From contig CALAZQ010000013.1 of the NCBI GenBank assembly GCA_937926325.1, positions 1 through 6,804 on the forward strand: 6,804 nucleotides of DNA, written 5' to 3'. The stretch comes from an uncultured Planctomycetaceae bacterium (GTDB lineage: Bacteria; Planctomycetota; Planctomycetia; Pirellulales; UBA1268). This document shows, in pieces, positions 5,727 to 6,804 of the stretch (within the stretch, counting starts at the first letter, position 1; the number at the start of each line of letters is the position of its first letter). The notes under the pieces are model-generated. The model ran no database searches. It saw nothing but the letters and a program-made list of their open reading frames with translations, and was not told the origin of the DNA. A program made the translations under genes and the position numbers.

Positions 5727-6804
5727 TTGAACATCGACCTCGATTACGCCGCCGCCGGCCCACTGGCCCTCGCCGTTGGTTCCGCTTCGCTGCTGGCAAA
5801 CCTTGAGGGCCCTGCGGGGTTGTCGCCGGCAGCCCTGGCGACCGCCCTCGCCGAAACCCTCAGTCAGCCACTCAGCGGCCCGCCGCTGCGGCAGCACGTT
5901 GTTCCCGGTGATCGAGTCGTGATCGCCCTGCCACCGCGGCTGCCGGGTGATACCACAACGCTGGACCTGGTCGTGCAGGGCCTCACCGAAAGCCTGGCGG
6001 CCGGCGGAGTCGACCCCAGCGACATCACGGTCTTGGTGGCTCCGCCACTTGAACTGCTGGGCCCCAAGGAGAGCGCGGATGGCAAAACGGCGGCCCTGCC
6101 TGCCGCCGCGGCGCAGCTGATATGGTTCCAGCCGGAATCGGATGACCAGACCGCCTACCTGCTCGCTGATGCTGAGGGTGAGCCGCTCCACCTGGCCCGG
6201 CAGCTGGTCGATGCCGACGTCGTGGTTGCCGTCGAAACCTTCAGCCACGACCCAGCCCTCGGCGGCCGTTCGCCCGAAGGAGAACTCTGGCCCGGCTTCG
6301 CCCGACAGGATCGTCGCCTGACGCTCGCCCGCTCGCTCCTCGAGACCCGGCGGCCGGTCCTCGAGGCGTGGGGACGGCTGGCGGCTGCGGTGACCGACCA
6401 GCTGGGCCTGCTGGCCTCGCTGCGACTGGTACCTGGCCGTGATCACACGCTCGCCGGCGTCGCCTTTGGCTTTCCTGCCGACTCCACCCGGCACAGCCGA
6501 CAGCTGGCCCAGGCCTGGCGGCCGGCAATCGGGCAGCAGGCTGCGTTGACAATTGCCGGCGTCGATTCCTCTGGCTGCACGCTGGCCACACTCACCCGAG
6601 CTGTGGCCGCGGCGGCTCGGGCCACCCGGCCTGACGGCACGATCTGTGTTGCCTGCAGCCTGGTCGGCTTTCCAGATGGCCTCTTCACCCGCTGGCGACA
6701 GGGGGAATCACTTTTCCCCCTCGTGGGCGAAGCAGCCGACTCGGACGACCCGGCGATTGTGGGGGAGGCCCTGCAGACCCTGCTGTTTGCCCGGGCCCTC
6801 GGCG
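5727..6804 (+). CDS. divergent LarA-like (lactate racemase family) protein, 3'-truncated
   Basis: A frame open for 359 codons to the right edge. LarA proteins have about 420-430 residues, so the C-terminus is missing. TTG at 5727 is the only plausible start: no in-frame ATG exists anywhere, an in-frame TGA lies at 5676-5678, and homology begins at once with IDLDYAAAGPLALAV. No Shine-Dalgarno is visible. Family signs in order: the N-terminal PLSGPPLRQHVVPGDRVVIA (50-67 region), AAGGVDPSDITVLVA (about 91-105), DVVVAVETFSHDPALGG (to 180) and ELWPGFA (186-192), and in the C-terminal domain AAARATRPDGTICVAC. LarA racemises lactate using a nickel-pincer nucleotide bound to Lys184 and held by His108, His174 and His200. 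Here His174 is kept, the region of His108 reads PPLELL, no lysine lies near 184, no histidine lies between 174 and 240, and the DHTRP motif is replaced by LPPRLP (68-73). Only two lysines occur in the visible chain. It is therefore probably not a racemase; the true activity is unknown. Confidence 0.68.
   Translation, partial: MNIDLDYAAAGPLALAVGSASLLANLEGPAGLSPAALATALAETLSQPLSGPPLRQHVVPGDRVVIALPPRLPGDTTTLDLVVQGLTESLAAGGVDPSDITVLVAPPLELLGPKESADGKTAALPAAAAQLIWFQPESDDQTAYLLADAEGEPLHLARQLVDADVVVAVETFSHDPALGGRSPEGELWPGFARQDRRLTLARSLLETRRPVLEAWGRLAAAVTDQLGLLASLRLVPGRDHTLAGVAFGFPADSTRHSRQLAQAWRPAIGQQAALTIAGVDSSGCTLATLTRAVAAAARATRPDGTICVACSLVGFPDGLFTRWRQGESLFPLVGEAADSDDPAIVGEALQTLLFARALG

Noticed and set aside
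5682..6494. A 270-codon minus-strand frame over the LarA-like region
   Set aside because: The plus strand carries LarA-type blocks in order with correct spacing; the minus frame is Gly/Arg/Gln-rich with no motifs.

Overview
The window looks like chromosomal DNA from a GC-rich planctomycete. The strongest taxonomic marker is the DUF1559 protein at 4619-5596, which joins a prepilin-like N-terminus to an H-X9-DG C-terminal motif; this architecture is greatly expanded in Planctomycetes and rare elsewhere. Strong GC bias at third codon positions, a TTG start and hairpins without U-tracts at gene ends fit that assignment. No rRNA, tRNA, CRISPR array, insertion sequence or phage gene was seen.

Layout: (1) 1-2222, plus strand, is the C-terminal five-sixths of pyruvate, phosphate dikinase (PPDK), cut by the left edge. 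(2) 2263-3693, plus strand, 40 bases downstream, is a DASS/SLC13-type sodium:anion symporter. (3) 3678-4112, minus strand, is a small cysteine-rich exported protein of unknown function. It converges on the transporter gene and overlaps it by 16 bases, with a perfect 8-bp inverted repeat across the two stops. (4) 4113-4618 is a divergent spacer holding a terminator-like hairpin with a T-tract, a sigma70-like promoter and a leader of three consecutive stem-loops that ends just before a strong Shine-Dalgarno. (5) 4619-5596, plus strand, is the DUF1559 surface protein. (6) 5626-5669 is a 14-bp stem-loop behind it. (7) 5727 to the right edge, plus strand, is a divergent homologue of nickel-dependent lactate racemase (LarA), 3'-truncated, with most cofactor ligands replaced.

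How the genes may work together: PPDK interconverts pyruvate and PEP, and DASS transporters usually import di- or tricarboxylates or sulfate, so the first two genes could form a small carbon-acquisition/gluconeogenesis unit; that link is inference. The cysteine-rich protein and the DUF1559 protein are divergently arranged and both exported, but nothing ties them to one pathway. The best candidates for something undescribed are the LarA-like protein lacking the expected metal and pincer-cofactor residues, the structured DUF1559 leader, and the cysteine-rich exported protein.
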